64,000 nt of DNA from Sphagnum compactum. Its lineage: Eukaryota; Bryophyta; Sphagnopsida; Sphagnales. This document shows, one piece after another, positions 50,521-62,904 of this stretch. Numbering within the stretch: the stretch's first letter is position 1; each line of letters opens with the position of its first letter. A program made the position numbers and the translations under genes. Under the pieces are notes generated by a model. That model saw only the letters and a program-made list of their open reading frames with translations. It was not told where the DNA came from and ran no database searches. Location of the stretch: positions 13,192,302 to 13,256,301 of the forward strand of contig OZ234497.1 of NCBI GenBank assembly GCA_965153455.1, written 5' to 3'.

Positions 50521-53500
50521 CATTTGTGCTGAGTACTCTGTTTCTTTCTGCATCCCTGCTGATGTTTGAATCAGGATAATGGAGTGTTGCTACACATTAT
50601 GATGAAGAACAAGAAAGTTTGTGGCTACAAGGCTGCTCTAAATCCTAAGCTAGAGTTCAAAGAGCATCATACACTTGTTCTCATTGTCCATGAATGATGA
50701 AGCTGGGGATGATGGAGAGTAGCAAGCAATGTTGCAGACGCAAGTGATGGAAGAGCAACCACCAAAAATGTTGCGACAGCCCATTTCCAAATCCCCCACA
50801 ATAATTTTGCACTTGTGAAAATTTCCAGTTACACACAGTTCATGAACCCATTCCTCCCTTGTGAGTTTGCAAATTTTCAACAGACAATTTGTGGTTTGTG
50901 GACTCTTTGCAAACAGAGAAACACATGCAAAACACATGCTGTTGTGTGCACACAACAGCCTGATGATATGCCAAGCCCCAATAATATGCCCCTACATGCC
51001 TCTTGATGTTGGCTGCTGCAGATTCATTCACTACTATCTATCAGATGAGACTACAGTTATATCCTGTACATGCTGTGGCAATTTGCCTGCCAACAAAACT
51101 GGCTGGATTTGGAGCTTTTGTCGCTTCAAACCGCCTCCTCAAGGTGTCTCCTTGGTGTGGTTTTTTTGTTTTTTTTCCCCTGAAATTGTGTTGGTGATGA
51201 TCTGATCTTCTTTCAGGGAGATGTGATGCATCCTCTAAACCAGTTTTCAGCAAAACCAGCAGAATTGAACATGACAGTGAGTGAAAACTGCAAACATCAG
51301 GCTCCACTCATGTTTTTTTTGGATGGGGGCATGAAGACCTTTCAGCCAGCTGCATCATTCCTTTTGTACAGAAAATTCACTCATGTTTTTGAGGATGAGC
51401 TATGATGTTTTGAAGTTTCAGGGCTTAAGGGTTCAGGGTGAAGCATGACTCTCATATTTCCTTCACAAAAACCCTCTCTTACATACTTCAACTGTTACAA
51501 ACTGTTATAGGGTCTGGGAAATGCAATGCTTATTATGATGATGGACAGTGTGCAGCAGCAGGAGGAGGAGATAATGGTGCAAGTTGCTGTCCATTGGTGG
51601 GTATTGCCTTTGGGGTGCTCAAAGATCCTAAATGAAGATTTACTTTGATGTTTTCCATTATTTCATCTACTTGATGATGACATCTTGCAACCTGAAAATC
51701 AGTACAGCACTTTACCTTGCCATAAATTAGAATACCAGCTTCTATTTTGTGTTTTTGAATGGCAGATTAGAGTAGTGGTCAACCTTGCAATGCTGCAGTT
51801 TTGTATGTAAATTATGTTGCAGGAGGAACATATTAGTTATCAAGTAAACTGCCTTGTTATTGTCTCAAGTGCTTGCCAACATCATGACTCTCAATCTTCC
51901 CACTGCTTCTGAAAATCAGACAGAAACCCAGGACACAGATACCTTTCTCCAATTTTTTTGGTGAAATTTTTGAGCAGATTCTTTAACTTTATATACACCC
52001 ACTTTCAGGAGCTTATGAAATCAATGGGGAGTAATGGCAGCTAGTGACTGCAATTCATGACACAAGGTGATCTATCTGCTCTGTTGTGAGGACTGCTCGC
52101 ATTCTTATCACTCACAAAGTAGCACTGAAGTACTTCATGTCTGTGATATCAGTTCTCAATGTTAAGATCCTGAAACGTAGGACATGTCCTTTCTTGCAAA
52201 TGGACCCTTTTGCTATGACCCTATCTGGAAGAACCTAGTGTTCATAACAATGAGCCTGTGAGACGTAATTTTGTGGATGGAATTCTAGTGACACAAAGTT
52301 GTCGGTAGCCCGCAGGTGGAGGAGTGACAAGGCTTGTACCACTTGGAGAAACATGTTATAGTTTGCATCCATAAATGCTTCTTGGCCTAGAATTGTGCAT
52401 CCTCCTGAAGGTGATCCGTTTCTTAGTTCCAACAGCCACAGAATGTTGCATCTCTACACATTATAACATATCAACCAATGAGTTTCAAATGCTTGTCAAA
52501 ATCAACTAAACCTGAAAAAATTGATGAATAATTTCCAGTGGATGTGGCAATCACAACAATAGAAAGACCACACCACTTCTTGTGGAATTTCTCATGGGAA
52601 TGCGCAATTAAGTATGTATTTTCAGGGAAGGGAAATGTTCAAAAAAGGGAACCTAAGTTTGCAAGCCTTCAATTTGAGAGATTGTATTAACCAGACATAA
52701 CCATAGTTGCATGGACTCTTGGTAACAAGTACTAGGAAGAGGTTGTGTATCCCGAAAGTCCAGGCCTTGTTCATGGCCTCAGCAATTGTAGCCTTCACAC
52801 AACCTGCAGATTCAATTCCTCTTTTCTCAAATCCTTGATGAAGAGATAGGCCATTATGCAAGAAAGACTGGCCTTGTAGTTGCCCATCTATCCATTCCAC
52901 AATTATAACATGAAGCACTTATGACTCAGGGACAATTGTGCACTGAACAACATTCAGGAATCATTATTCCCACATCATGATAAGGACAAATAACACTGGA
53001 AGAAGTAGACATTCTCAGACAATGTAAAGCAACAACACCGCAGAATAGAATCACAACATTATGGAATCCAAACATTTGTACACTAACCTCTGATGGCACT
53101 CTTGAGAAGAAAAGCATAATCTATGAGCCAGCTCACAGACTTGTAGGACAGTGATCAAGGTACATAGTTACAGCATTCCTGCAATTATGCCCACTAGATA
53201 TTTCCTTGAGGACCTTAATAAAGCAAAACCATCTGTACTAAAAGTGTTTGTCATGGCAACAACGTCAGAGCACATTCAAAAACACTTGCAATAGGTCATG
53301 GAGGCATGGAAATGTAACGGTAACTACCTTGTTAGGTAGGTAGAGAACAATACATCAGGTGTTTTGGTACATGAAAGGAAGCTTGAACAACAGCCTTGTT
53401 GTCTGGCCAACAAGCCAACTACTTACATAGACATCTAAATCATAGTTACCTTCTATGATCTCTGTATGGATACATTTCCTCTCTTCAAGAACTGCTTCAC

Positions 53501-54299
53501 TTGTATAATTTTATACATTGAGAAATGTAAATAGGTGACAAAGTAGCTCCCCATCTCCATACTGCCTCATCAAGATACATTGACAGCAATCAAGGTGTTA
53601 TGACCTTGTCACCTTTGGTTCTATGGGTTGGAAGTTTAGAAGCCCTGAATAATGTTGGGAGGAATACATCACAATGCATCATGTTCAGAGTGTGAAGGCC
53701 ATCTATGCAATCATTGATACTCGGCTGTGCTTGAAACCATTGCTAGGTTTACTTCCTGTTGGCTTCTCACCTTTCAAAAGCTGGGTACCATCAAGCCATA
53801 ACTTTTCAAGTGGCTTCCAAACCGTAGTCTCCATCTTGCCCCCAATTCAGGATAGACCACATAACTTCATAAACTCTACCATACTTACTTTTGTTCTAGA
53901 TTGAAGCTTGTGAGAACAATCACAGTCAAAAATGCTATGGCAGTCATCAAGTGTCTTCACAAGAATTGAGAACTTCTCAACAATTATGATTTCTGCAGCT
54001 TGTCAGCTCAAAGACGATTGACCATTCACATAATGCCTTCATAGCAATAGCTTGGCCACTTTCAAACTAATTTCATAGAAGTACACAACCCACAGCATTC
54101 TTAAACCAAGGCTTGATGGGGTTTTATGGAACTTCCAAGCCACACAAAGGAAAGCAAGCATTCAAGACCTCTTCTTCATCAACAATAGAAGATCAACAAA
54201 AACATATCTTGTTCGTAGTAATAGGCATCTCGTTGAAAAACACCTCATGGTTCTAGCAAGCTTTTGGCACCTTTGTAGCATTATGTGGGCCTTCACGTA
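50521..54299. other. Spacer with decayed, unidentified sequence
   Basis: No intact gene is seen. The composition between 50.5 and 54.2 kb is less AT-rich than the deeper spacers, and several 60-110-residue open frames occur on the minus strand. One, at 52622-52918, faintly recalls the RNase H segment of plant retroelements. None is strong enough to name. Confidence 0.35.
51910..52100 (+). repeat. Dispersed repeat Q, copy 3
   Basis: It resembles the repeats in introns 9 and 21 of the glutamate synthase gene, with blocks GAAAATCAGACAGAAACCCA, TACACCCACTTTCAGGAGCT and AATGGCAGCTAGTGACTGCA in the same order. This is the most diverged copy. Confidence 0.5.
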
Positions 54300-54490
54300 T
54301 GAGAGGTCCCAATTAGATTATGAACTCCATAATAGTGCCTCCATAGATGAGAGGTATGGGTCAAATTATGAACTCCATATTAACAACATATGGATGTTGA
54401 GAGGTTGGGGTTAACTTATGAAATCCATAATGGTGGTTTCATAGATGAAAGGTTGAGGTTGACTTATGAACTCCATACGACTAGTGCCTT
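54300..54490. repeat. Imperfect tandem copies of a 60-65 bp unit
   Basis: The phrase TATGAACTCCATA or a close variant recurs about every 60-65 bp, each followed by GATGAGAGGT or a variant, in three diverged copies. Confidence 0.75.
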
Positions 54491-54583
54491 TGCACACATT
54501 GAGAGTCCTCATCAAATCATGGATGAGGTACTTGGCCTGAGCATTTAGGCTATTTTGAATACTCTCAACACTTGAGCTAGCTA

Positions 54584-55190
54584 TTGCACATAACTAATTG
54601 GACGAAAGCACCAAGAAGATTACAGCTTATAACTCCAAAAAACATAAAAACAAATGCATTTAGTATATGTGTTATTCATTTATGGTTTGCAAATACAAAT
54701 ATTCAATTTATTTTAAACCCATACGCAATTGCAACATATTGCATGTCATATATGACAAAAATAAATAAATCAATAACATCAAAACTACATTTTATCATCA
54801 AAAAATGCATCATAAATAATATAGATGCAAATACAATAATTCAAAAATTAAGTAATATTTTTCTTAATGCCCAACAAATGGTTATTCAACTTGCTACTTA
54901 CCTTGTGTTTTCTTTACCATTATATCATTCATCTCGAACATTTTAATTCATAAATATTTTTGCTTTTAAAGAATGAGCTTTTGTGTAAACTCACAAGTTG
55001 TATTAAATGAATTGAAATCAAATTCAACTGATACAATGTGTTCATTGATCATAAATAAATATATTAATCGTCATGGTCAATATGAATCATTGTCATTAAC
55101 AAAATTTAATTCTTTGTATAACATTCAAAAAAATAAGATTTCAAAATATCGCAAACCCAAAATTATTAGGTTTGTTCCATCCATTGCGGA
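54584..55190 (+). pseudogene. Fragment of a Helitron replicase/helicase
   Basis: Two open segments in different frames (54584-54946 and 54973 onward) match consecutive parts of the Helitron protein between its Rep and helicase domains. The first has NIQFILNPYAIATYCMSYMT, then FLNAQQMVIQLATYLVFSLP and YHSSRTF. The second has LKSNSTDTMC and YINRHGQYESLSLTKF. A frameshift near 54,950 breaks the frame. No HUH motif or intact helicase motif was found nearby, so it is a dead remnant. The family shown by the termini at 28.8, 35.1 and 61-63 kb may be its non-autonomous relatives, but that link is not shown by the sequence. Confidence 0.7.
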
Positions 55191-56742
55191 TGGCACTCAC
55201 ATCATAGGTCCCCTTTCAATTGAATCATCTGCATATGAACATTTCCAAACCAAACTCCGTGCGATAGGTCTTTCTATCCAATTTTTAAAATGCATAGCAT
55301 GGTCACCCTCTTGCCTACCACCAAACTTCAACACCCCATCCTAATTTACCACCCCATCCAAAGGAATAGAGTCTTGGGGTTTTTGTTGTGCACTTCAACT
55401 TTCACATCATCCTTCATCAAAGATAGGAGACACCTCCTTTATATAATTTTGTGAATGAGATATTGAAGACAAAGCATATGGGTTAAATCTTTTATTGGCA
55501 CCCTAGTTGCAATTGAGTTGTAACTACAAAAAATAATAATTCCCGCATGCTTTCTGTTTGATTTTAATTTTTTAAATAATTTGAAATTATAATTAATCAT
55601 TTGACATAATTATTTGAATTAAATATATGATAATGATTAATTATAATTATAATTTCAAATTAATTATTTTAATAATTATTTAATAATTATATGAAATAGT
55701 ACATTATTTAGTTTACTTAATTAGTTCATGGCAATTAAGTATATTACATATTAGTTATTAATTTAAAAATTAATCACAAATAATTCATTTTGAAATATTA
55801 AATAATAAACATGAATTTGAATAGAAGACATTGAGGTATATAAAGACATATTCATATGTACACCCTTATTGAATGTTTAATAAAATATACATGTATATTT
55901 TAATTTCAATTCAAAAATAGACTTTCACCTTTCATGAAATTTTACGGTTTGATATGTATGTATACCAACATAATATTGTGAATTCCAATGTAATGAAAAT
56001 ATTATTAACACAACAATTGAACATCAATCACAAAAAATAAATTATAATATTTAGTACATTATTTAAAATTTTGTTATTTATATAATTATGAAAATGAATT
56101 ATTTTAAATAATTAAATCAATATAGGAATTGGCTCATATCAATGAAAAATTTAATAATATAGTTTAGAAAAGTTTGAAGTGTGTAAACAATGATATCTAT
56201 ATGTACATATTGCTAAACATTTTACTCCATCATTTCAATCCAACTGAAGGCTTACATTTACACTTTCAATGAATTGCACAATTTGTAAATCTTTTAATAA
56301 TATGAGTTGTCACATAGTGGACAACTAATTCTAGATGAGTTGAACACTCTAGTTCCAAAATAGTGGACAAGTAATAGTTATGTAGTGAAACCATAATGGC
56401 ACATTTAGTTGTAACTTAGTTGTAAAACTAACCAATTTAATTAACTTTTAGTTACAAACAAGTTGCAAGTTCCAAATGTTATGGACCTTCACCTAATTGT
56501 ACATGTGGCATGATAGTACGCATCAATGTCGTATGCCAATTGCAAAATAGTTGTTCATTCAACGTTATAGCTACACTAGTTACAACATAGTTGACATTAA
56601 CCACTTTGCTACAACTTGTGATCATAGTCAAACTACGATTGACTATCATTGTATATACTTTGCATGCATATGGCCGTATAGAATCCAACTAATGTGCAAT
56701 TAAATTACAACTATGAAATATTTTAACGTGGCATTTTAATTA
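55191..56742. other. Very AT-rich spacer
   Basis: The segment 55,500-56,200 is almost entirely A/T. From 56.3 to 56.9 kb, words such as AGTTGTAAC and its variants recur, suggesting decayed repeat sequence. No gene is seen. Confidence 0.5.
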
Positions 56743-57083
56743 TTAATTCATTGTATTTCCATATTGTAGTTGTACCTTAGTTGCACAGTAGTTTTCGTGA
56801 TGATCTAATTGCATGCCAGTATAGTTTTCATAAACACGATTTCTCATAATGGCCATAGTATAAGCATTGGAAGTTACGACAATCTTTTTTTCGCGTAATA
56901 AAGGAATTCGAATAATTTGGGTTTGTTTTAACAATTCATGATAGAGTTCAGGGGTCACCCATTGCTCTACGAACTACCTTACATTCATTTTGACATAATA
57001 TTTCGGCCAGCCTTCAAATCTCTCCTTTGCCTCCATCACATTGTTTTTCTCAACTGCTATAATTGATAGAATATCTGCAACAA
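56743..57083 (-). pseudogene. Unidentified gene fragment with in-frame stop
   Basis: On the minus strand a good acceptor (TTGTTGCAG) near 57084 opens a frame reading ILSIIAVEKNNVMEAKERF, then EGWPKYYVKMNVR, a TAG stop, and FVEQWVTPELYHELLKQTQI. It continues to a stop at 56743. The composition looks like an exon rather than random AT-rich DNA, but I do not recognise the family. The internal stop suggests a decayed copy, either of a host gene or of cargo in a mobile element. Confidence 0.4.
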
Positions 57084-57699
57084 AAAACTCATTAAATTGT
57101 GTCAAAATTACAATATTAAATTTTGGTATGTCTTATAATATTGACCCAAGACCACATTGCTAGTGATTTCTCGAAGCTTCCAAAGAATTAAGTCTCTACC
57201 CATTGCTAATAAGTAAGAAACTACAATACAACTTTAAAACAACATTGTAATGTAGCTCGATGTCAGAGTGCAAATATATGAAGCTATGTAGCTGCATATT
57301 GTGTGTACATCTTCTACAAAGTTGTGGAAAATATTACATTGACTAAACATTTTGTTGTGTTCTAGGGTTTGGGAAACTCATTGATAGGTTTAGGTTTTCA
57401 TCATATCTAATGATGTCAAATGTTCTCTCCAAAATTATTGTTAAACATGTTACAATATGATGGGTTGGATTAAACATGCATATTTAAGCCAAACTACCAA
57501 CTAGAAAGTTACACATTAAATTCCATAGATATGATTATGATCTATATATAACAAGCAAATGGATACAATTTCATGTGACACAATTGCATTATATATACCA
57601 CATTGATATTACAAAACCAAACAACAAAATCATATGTAAAAGAAGAATATTAGACTAATGGTTGGCATTTGTCTTCCTAGTGACAATACATGAAAGGTT

Positions 57700-59730
57700 C
57701 GTAAATGAAAGGTCCACCAATGCAAGATTCCTTCCACAGCTAACCCCAACATATAGAATAAGCATGTAAGAGTGCATATTAGTAGATAAGGCATGGATTA
57801 ACAACACATTCTAAGATAATAACATATATCAACAAGTTACCATATTAAGGTACGTGGAATTAATTATAACACAAGCAATCAACTGTTACATCAAATAACT
57901 AATGAGGTACAATGCAAAAGAATATATTTTAAAAAGGAAATGAATAATAATTTGGGATTGACATGTGGGAGGAAATTTCATTTTGCAAGACACATGTAGC
58001 TAGGATAGGGTTGACATAAATAGGCATTTAAACAATTTGTAAACATGTTACATGGGAGGCATAATGCTACATGGAATGAGTACCTTGTTACGATGTCTTG
58101 TAGGTTACTTGTAATCTGGTTCAACTGATTTTTTAAGAGCAACACAAATACCTTTTATCAGATGTTAAATGAAATTGACATTACCAATTACAAAGTAAGT
58201 GGGATTGGTTACAGCAAGAGCAATCATGTTACATGTCATATATCTAATTGAACTACAATGCAAGAAGGTGAAAACACACTAAGCCCCACCCAAAATTGTA
58301 GTCATATGTATATACTTTCTACAATTAATTTTTTTGGTAACATATGGACATCATATCTTGGATTATTTTTGTTTTTTAAAGTATATTTGATTAACTTTAG
58401 ATTTCATCTAATCAAATTATTTTGAAAAATTCAACAAACATCGAAGAAATTGAACGTATGGAGGATATTCGTGACAAAATAATATTTATCATAAAATTTG
58501 AAAATTTGAATATATATTTCAAAACTAAGGTTGTGGATGGATTCTTGGGTGAATTTTTTTATGGCGTATGGTATTGACATACATTAGTTACATCTAGGAA
58601 AATTTAGAAATTTAAAGTTTTTGGATGAAATTCCATTCAAAGAATGTGTTTTTTTGCATTTGTGTAATAATGAATACATAATAATATCGTATTTTTAGGA
58701 AAAAACCACTACCATATCAAAAAGGAGGAAATTTTATAGATGGGCATTGCATTATTTTTTAAATTTTCTTTTATTTGGTAATGTTTCATGAATCATAAAC
58801 ATGAAGCCCTATGGTTGCTAAAAAACTCTAAGTTATATACTCTGCGTACATTGATTTTATTCAATCCTTTTCATCTAACCATTGGATCAAAATTAATTTT
58901 GACTCAAAATGAGCTTTGAGTTCAAAAATGTTATTATGCAAATTATGAAGTTTTTTACTTGTGTTTAAGATAACCAAAGGATGCCATTAGGATTTGAGTT
59001 TACTGCATATTATAATACTTGTTATACATCACATTTTTTGAATAAAAGTGGATCACTTTTAGTGTGTTTTCACCCAAAATAGATGTTATAGCTAGGATAG
59101 GGTTGACACAAAGAGGCATTTAAACAATTTGTAAGCATGTTATAGGGAAAACATAATGCTCCATGGAATGAATACCTTGTTACAATGTCTTGTAAGTTAT
59201 TTGTAATTTGGTTTAACAAATTCTATAAGAACAACACAAATACATTTTGACAAATGTCACATGAAATTAAAATTACCATTACAAAATAAGTGGGACTAGT
59301 TACAACAAGAGCAATCATGTTACGGGTCACATATTTAATTGAAATACAATGCAAGGGGGGATCTTTTAAAAGGACATGGAAATGAACAACTATGGGATTA
59401 ACATGAAAGGAAATTTCATTTTACAAGACAAATGTTACAACTAGGATAAGGTGGACACAAAGAGGCATTTAAATAGTTTGTAAACATGTTACATGGGAAA
59501 CATAATGCTACATGCAATGAACACCTTGTTACAATGTCTTGTAGGTTATTTGTAAGTTGGTTCAACTGATTATGTAAGGGCAACATAAATACCTTTGGTT
59601 AGTTCACATGAAATTGAAATTATCATTATTACAAGGTACATAAGTGGGACAAGTTACAACAATAACAATTATGTTACATATTAATTTGAGGTACAATGAA
59701 AGGGGGCATTTTTTACAAGGTTATGGTCAA
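57700..59730. repeat. Tandem array of a ~355-bp unit
   Basis: Units start near AGCTAGGATAGGGTTGACA at about 57996, 59091 and 59443, with a partial earlier unit from about 57,700. Each contains GAGGCATTTAAACAATTTGT or a variant, ACATAATGCTACATG, CCTTGTTACAATGTCTTGTA, AACACAAATAC and AGTGGGACTAGTTACAACA. No coding frame is conserved between copies. The array is interrupted between the first and second full units by a TIR-bearing insert. Confidence 0.85.
58267..59074. mobile_element. TIR-bearing insert within the tandem array
   Basis: GGTGAAAACACACTAA at 58267-58282 is exactly inverted at 59059-59074. The 808-bp segment between has no counterpart in the neighbouring repeat units and holds no transposase frame, as in a MITE-like element. 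About 75 bp of the unit seen in the other copies is missing at the junction, and no clear target-site duplication is visible. Confidence 0.6.
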
Positions 59731-60177
59731 GTTACATGGCCAGAACACACTTTTACAGCATGCCATGTTACAAGAATGATCAACAAAAATATTTTGAAAG
59801 GAAATAAAATAAAATAAAATGGTACATCAACCAGTGCAAAATGATGTTGCATACCTTTTCAGTTACAAGGACCCAGTTTAGAGTAGAAACTGAGTATAAT
59901 GGAAAATGATTAATACTAATGCATGAAAGAAACGTGGAAAAACACATGATCAATAAGGTGGTCAGGCTATAACAATGCTTTCTTGGGAAATGACATAAGT
60001 CCAAAACATGAATCATGCTTGCACCTAGATGGGGGTAAAAATGAAGAAGAAGGAAATATCTCTAGGTGTAAGCACACAATGCATCAAACATGAGACGCTC
60101 AAGGCAACTTTGGAACTTGAAGGTGAAAAATGATCTTAGGTTTGTAATTTCTACAACCAAGTTTGCCAAGACTTAAC

Positions 60178-60997
60178 TGTCGCAACCCCACTTTGTCCAA
60201 GTGTGGGGGTGAAGCCCAACACTTGGAAAAGTTGGAGACTTGGAGTCCTCTGGGACTCCCGAATGTTCAGAGCTCGACAACAAGGCCCAAAACACCTCGC
60301 ATTGGGGTGTTCTTGGTGTCATTGGAAAGGTCTTGAAACGTAGATAACGAAAATGGCCTCGCATTGGTCATTTGGAGATCTGCAGCCCAAGTTATGGGCA
60401 AAAGAAGGGCCGGGAGTCAAACTGGCAGTTTGACTCCCGACCACTAAAAGTCGGGAATCGACCCTTTCCCGACGTCGCCTGAGGGAGTGCGACATGGCGT
60501 TGGAAAGATCTCGACGAGGGCTACAACTTTGGTTCAGACTTTGTTGCGATCGGACTCCGGAGTCGAGAGTTATGGCCGTTCAAAGTTCCGGGAGTCCCGC
60601 CGGGACAGTTTCGGGACTCCATTTCGGGAGTCCCAACAAAATGTGCCATTTGGATGTAGCCTCCGTGGTGAGCTGTAGAGATAACTATAAGGGGGGAAGG
60701 TGGTGGCTTCCCCCAAGTCCGGGCCGTGATGAGTCAAGTAGTCCAAAGTGCCCGTGGCTTGTCCCAACACCCAAGGGTGTTCCCGAATGCGAACTAACCA
60801 TTTGTGGTTGGTTTTGGATGCAGATTCATGCTTGATCTACTAGTCCATCTTCCTAGTCTAATCTCGGGGCTTCCAACTCGACCCTCTACCCCTTTCTAGA
60901 GTTGGAAGTCGGGAGCGTGCCCTTCGGTCCCAACTTTCCGCAACTTCACATTGGTGAACCCTCAAGTGGGTTCACCCTGGGACCAAGGAGCGCGTCA
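60178..60997. mobile_element. Solo LTR with 5-bp target-site duplication
   Basis: The 820-bp segment starts TGTCGCAACC and ends GCGCGTCA (TG..CA). It is flanked on both sides by TTAAC (60173-60177 and 60998-61002). It is much richer in GC than the surrounding DNA. There is no primer-binding site, polypurine tract or pol frame next to it. A solo LTR left by recombination between the two LTRs of a retrotransposon explains all of this. The style of its sequence (GTTGGAAAGATCTCGACGAG, GAGTTATGGCCGTTC) recalls plant Ty3-type LTRs, which is an impression only. Confidence 0.85.
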
Positions 60998-61002
60998 TTA
61001 AC

Positions 61003-61418
61003 AATCTTGTTGTTTTTGCAACTAAAGGAGAGGGAATGCCCTCCAAATCGGGCAATGCACATACTTGAAGGTGGATTGAAGGTGGATTGCATGTTGTAAA
61101 ACCACTTGTAGAAGTTATTTCTGAATTGCTGAGATCGAGAAGAAGTATAATGGTTGTGAAACACTTCAGCAATGCATATGTAGAGAAACAACAAAGAGAT
61201 GTGGGTACTATGCGGAATGGAATGCAAAACATGTGTGCGACGGAGGACGACGTTGATGCCTTAAAGTGAAAAGGTCGACAATGACGATAGGGGAGCGGGC
61301 ATGGTGGATACGCAAACATCGAAAAAAAGTCGCATGGGGATGGGGGATGGTGATGATGGGTTATGCCAAAATAGGTCACATGGGGCATAACTTGTATAGG
61401 GTGATGCAATATATGGGA
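61003..61418. other. Spacer between solo LTR and Helitrons
   Basis: No gene is recognised. A 93-145-residue open stretch exists on the minus strand but shows no family motif. Confidence 0.4.
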
Positions 61419-61723
61419 CTAGTGTGAACCCGGTGCATAATGCACCCGTCGAGCTCCCCCTCGCCCGGTCCTTCCCATTGCCCATTTCAGTTCTTTACCT
61501 CGTCGACCCCCCCCCCCGTCCTTCGCATTTTCCACTCTGATTCTTTAACCCGTTGATCCCCCCCCTTCCCCTGTTATATATAATTAACTTCCCGCCCCGT
61601 GCTGGCCCCCCCCCCCCCCCCCCCCCGCCCGCCCAGTCACCTGTCACCCGCTACTTCACCGGCCTCTCCCTCCCCCACCCCCCAAAACCCCCGTCACAGA
61701 CAGACGGACTGTCTGAATTAATA
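61419..61723 (-). mobile_element. Short Helitron copy (about 300 bp)
   Basis: On the minus strand the 3' end is a hairpin (GGTGCATTATGCACC, 61432-61446), about 10 nt, CTAG (61419-61422), then T. The interior has long poly-C tracts and matches the neighbouring copy at 61724 onward: TGTCACCCGCTACTTCACCG, then the GTCACAGACAGAC block. The 5' end (near 61715-61723) is shorter than that of the second copy. It abuts the next copy directly. Confidence 0.65.
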
Positions 61724-62877
61724 CTAGTGTGAACCCGGTGCATAATGCACCCGTTGAGCTCCCCCCCGCCCGGTCCTTCCCATTGCCCACTCCGGTTCTT
61801 TACCCCGTCGACCCCCCCCCCGTCCTTCGCATTTTCCACTTCGATTCTTTAACCCGTTGATCCCCCCCCCCGGTTCCCCTGTTATATATAATTAATTTCT
61901 CGCCCCGTGCTGGCCCCCCCCCCGCCCGTGCTGCAAAATCTCTTTGCTCCAGTGACTTTTTAGTTTGCAATTTTTTGATTTCGCAAATGTGGCCATTTTT
62001 TGCGGGGAAAACTCCTCTCGCACCAGCAAAAACACAAATTTCCCAAATTTTTCCTCAATTTTTGTCTAGCAAAATAGTGGAAATTCACTGCACAAAAACT
62101 CACCACTTTGCTCATATACTTGCTAACATTCACCAAAACTGCACTGGATCTATTCAAAGATCAAATTTTTATACCCTTACCAGGGCATGTATAATCCAGG
62201 TTGCAGGCTGAAGATAGTGAAATGTTTGCTGCAGCTGCAAAGGTTGGAGGGAAAGGGCTGAATCCGAGATATTGATGGAGCTTTACCTCATATTCATCCA
62301 CCTTAATCCTCAATTGTTACTTTCTTCTTCTTTTCATATATTTCATCCTCTTCTCTCCACTCCTCAAACCATCCCCCCCTTCCTGATGTCCAATTAGACA
62401 CTAACTCTGGCCTTAGTGACAACATGTGAAGGCAAGAGACTTAATAGTGTACTTAAGACAGATTCAAATTAGATCTTCAAGCAGATTCCACAATAGAGAT
62501 ATCTGTAAAGTCACCCTGTCTTCCTCCTTTCACCCCCTAACCCCTCTTTTAGTGGTATCCGCAAAGTAAGGAAATTTTATAAAATCTCAGTATGAAATGC
62601 TGAAACTCAGTACGAAATGCTGAGCATTTAATGCACAAGGTTCGAGGGGAATCATAGTAGCTGTGTCAGTAGGAGCAGTGAAAATGTAAGTAGCAGCAGT
62701 GGAGGCGCTCAGGAAGAAAAGAAAGACAGGGTGTGGTTGCTCTTCTTTCTTCTTCTACATTAACACTCAAACAGGGGCGGGGTGACCAAGCCCTGTCACC
62801 CGCTGCTTCACCGGCCTCTCCCACCCCCCCCCCCAAGACCTCCGTCATAGACAGACTTAGTGAATTTATATATAAGA
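61724..62877 (-). mobile_element. Non-autonomous Helitron with both ends
   Basis: The 3' end on the minus strand has a hairpin (61737-61751), then GGTTCACA, CTAG (61724-61727) and T. The 5' end on the minus strand is TCTTATATATAAATT at 62863-62877, preceded by A, which is the A|T insertion rule of Helitrons. Near-identical sequence within both this and the 61419 copy (61.64-61.71 and 62.79-62.86 kb on the plus strand) supports a shared 5' region. The middle (about 61,930-62,780) is absent from the short copy and has ordinary composition, possibly captured DNA. No replicase frame is present. Confidence 0.7.
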
Positions 62878-62904
62878 TATATGATATAACCTTTATGCCC
62901 ATTC

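Noticed and set aside
52622-52918. RNase H domain of a retroelement
   Set aside because: The resemblance is limited to a few residues (AEAMNKAWTFGIHNL) and lacks the catalytic acidic pattern. It is too weak to annotate.
54300-54490. CRISPR-like array
   Set aside because: The repeats are imperfect, the spacing varies, and the host is a plant nuclear genome. It is a diverged tandem repeat.
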